Assembly: GCA_025997215.1 (NCBI GenBank) | Contig: BNUH01000045.1 | Coordinates: 1 to 21,709, forward strand | Reading direction: 5' to 3' | DNA from: Clostridia bacterium | GTDB taxonomy: Bacteria; Bacillota_A; Clostridia; Christensenellales; Aristaeellaceae | Length of the DNA stretch: 21,709 nt | In this document: one piece after another, positions 20,264 through 21,709 of the stretch | Layout: each line of letters starts with the position of its first letter | How positions within the stretch are numbered: the stretch's first letter is position 1 | Position numbers and translations under genes: made by a program | The notes under the pieces: generated by a model | Databases searched by the model: none | What the model was told of the DNA's origin: nothing | Seen by the model: the letters and a program-made list of their open reading frames with translations, nothing else

Positions 20264-21709
20264 CTACAGCCCCAACCAAATATTGACAAACTCGCCTTTC
20301 CCATTGGGATAGCTCAACTTCGTGTGCAGCTTGCCATCGTCGCCAAGCGTCGCGGTGATTTTGGCAAACTCTGCGAAGGGATCGAACCACATCCAGGAGC
20401 AGCGGCCTTTGGCGTTGCTGGACATCATGAGCTTCACGCAATATTCGCCAGGCGCGGTGATTAGGATCGGCTTGAAGTCGAAGTCGCCGACGGCATCGTT
20501 GGTGGCGTCGCCAAGCAATGTGCAGCCATCTTCCGATGCCATACATACACGGAACTGTCCAACCCTCAGCGCGTGGCCGCAGCCGACGTATCTCACGTGG
20601 GTCTTAAAATCTGTTATAGTCCAATAATCGCTGCAGTCGCCCAACCGAATCAGGTTGGAACCGTCGTAGCGGTTCAGGCCGTAGTCGGGAGCGTCCTTGC
20701 CGATGATGGCATTGGTGTAAACGCCGCCTGATTGTGGCGGGGTTATGAAATGGTTATAGTCGTAGCTGTATGGGGTGACGTCGGTGTAAATTGGATCGTC
20801 GCTTGCATCAAGACCAGTTATGGTTTGATATAGTTTATTATTGCCTGTGACGCGCATTCCGCCGTAGGCGTAGTTGTCATATAACTCCAGTATGCCAGGT
20901 ACAACATCGGGTGGTATTTGAGGATTGAACGAACCTAATACACGATGCACATCGCCTAAGCCTGATACAAACGCGACGGCGGAGTAGTTGTTGTGAATTT
21001 TAGTTGTAATGGACGGCGTTGAACCTGTTCCCGGTCCATTATAAGCGACACCCACAATCCCGCCCACGTGAGCGCCATTGACAGCCGTAACGCCGCCGCT
21101 GGTGCCCGATTGTAAACTCCCGCATGTTACGCAATCCTCTATTGTGACACTTAATTGTATCAGACCCGCAATACCACCGACATCATCCGACTTAAAGGTT
21201 GGCGATGATTCTGAATACGCTGTAGATACCGAAGTCACTGCGCCGCGGTTTAGGCAATCATGAATCAACAATGTGGCATTATCGTCTTGCCCGCCAGCCA
21301 TACCAATGATTCCACCAACCCTACCACAGCCTATGATAGCCGCTCTATTGATGCAGTAGGCGATTTCAGAGCTATCGATTATCGCAAAAATCCAACCAAC
21401 AATTCCGCCAGCATTATGCATTTCAGGGGACGAGATAGCAGCGTCATTTGTGCAGTGCATAATGGCTGCTATACCAAAACCCATAGCTACAATACCGCCG
21501 GCGCCAACGTAGTCAACATCAGGATCATCGTCAAGACCTACTCCTTGTTCTACACTTCCGGCGTTATGACAGTACTCGAAAACGAATCTTCCATAACATT
21601 CCGCTACTATGCCTGCCACTTTATATGATTTGCATTGGATTATTGCATTGTTGCTGCAGTCTTTGACTAACCCTGAGCTACTGGCTTCAAGATAGGCAAA
21701 CAATCCGCT
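20264..21709 (-). CDS. GLUG-repeat surface protein with a pilin-like C-terminal domain (5' end outside the window)
   Basis: The frame is open to the right edge of the window, so at least 480 residues are the C-terminal part of a larger protein; the TTG near 21703 is not a start. Six repeats of the GLUG type are visible, each with a C-x-N-x2-A/G turn followed by a V/A-G-G-I-V/A/I-G core. Examples are EYCHNAGSVEQG, NAGGIVGWIFA, RVGGIIGMAGG, DVGGIAGL and HVGGIVGVAYN. Such repeats form beta-helical stalks of adhesins and extracellular enzymes. The last 100 residues contain CTLLGDATNDAVGDFDFKPI and ITAPGEYCVKL, which resemble the FctA-type pilin isopeptide domain. No LPXTG or membrane anchor is present at the C-terminus; the protein ends in FVNIWLGL. 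The stop codon abuts the right arm of the inverted repeat. Confidence 0.75.
   Translation of the reverse strand, partial: SGLFAYLEASSSGLVKDCSNNAIIQCKSYKVAGIVAECYGRFVFEYCHNAGSVEQGVGLDDDPDVDYVGAGGIVAMGFGIAAIMHCTNDAAISSPEMHNAGGIVGWIFAIIDSSEIAYCINRAAIIGCGRVGGIIGMAGGQDDNATLLIHDCLNRGAVTSVSTAYSESSPTFKSDDVGGIAGLIQLSVTIEDCVTCGSLQSGTSGGVTAVNGAHVGGIVGVAYNGPGTGSTPSITTKIHNNYSAVAFVSGLGDVHRVLGSFNPQIPPDVVPGILELYDNYAYGGMRVTGNNKLYQTITGLDASDDPIYTDVTPYSYDYNHFITPPQSGGVYTNAIIGKDAPDYGLNRYDGSNLIRLGDCSDYWTITDFKTHVRYVGCGHALRVGQFRVCMASEDGCTLLGDATNDAVGDFDFKPILITAPGEYCVKLMMSSNAKGRCSWMWFDPFAEFAKITATLGDDGKLHTKLSYPNGKGEFVNIWLGL

Noticed and set aside
1..21709. tRNA, rRNA, CRISPR arrays and replication origin
   Set aside because: I looked for tRNA T-arm patterns, regularly spaced repeats and DnaA-box clusters and saw none. 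The tandem repeat at 20204-20251 has no spacers.

Overview
The window looks like chromosomal DNA of an endospore-forming member of the Firmicutes, probably class Clostridia. The evidence is a SpoIIP sporulation amidase, a clostridial-type DnaD-domain replication protein, Firmicutes-style AGGAGG ribosome binding sites, sigma-A-like promoters, a MepA-like MATE pump and a BMP-type nucleoside ABC transporter. The species cannot be named from the sequence. Most of the window is ordinary, densely packed coding DNA on both strands. Two stretches are less settled: the AT-rich, decayed left part (about 1-3600) and a palindrome-rich island near the right end (19137-20263).

Layout. 1-3620: a URO-D family methyltransferase-like gene, an AT-rich gap, a lipoprotein gene on the minus strand, and two gene remnants lying back to back (a YgjP-type metallopeptidase whose conserved Cys codon is TGA, and the C-terminal part of a DUF4179-like protein). 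3493-5033: a promoter, a two-tier 5' hairpin and a MATE transporter. 5041-9870: a complete BMP-family ABC importer (binding protein, terminator plus palindromic repeat, double ATPase, two permeases with overlapping ends), probably for nucleosides. 9873-12272: exodeoxyribonuclease III and a DnaD-domain protein with four helical repeats. 12305-12400: a 96-bp imperfect palindrome. 12426-14252: divergent polysaccharide deacetylase and YkvI-like membrane protein genes. 14253-18200 (minus strand): an orphan secreted protein, a glycerophosphodiester phosphodiesterase, spoIIP with its terminator, and a DUF1614 membrane protein translationally coupled to spoIIP. 18372-19122: an AqpZ-like aquaporin. 19137-20263: an inverted-repeat island around a small AbrB/MazE-type gene. 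20264-21709: the C-terminal part of a GLUG-repeat surface protein that runs off the right edge.

The most unusual part is the island at 19137-20263. Two inverted arms share identical blocks of 48, 44 and 20 bases in the same order and flank a 532-bp centre with an AbrB-like gene and its own promoter. The left arm is interrupted by a 163-bp MITE-like palindrome. Outside the 48-base core each arm carries short hairpins, and a seventh copy sits between the BMP gene and its ATPase. Read in the sense of the upstream gene, all seven hairpins are capped by C(TGCG)G, which in RNA is a UNCG-class tetraloop. One homologous pair of stems differs by two compensating base-pair changes. This points to a dispersed, strand-specific RNA hairpin family placed after genes, and perhaps to a mobile unit carrying an AbrB-type regulator.
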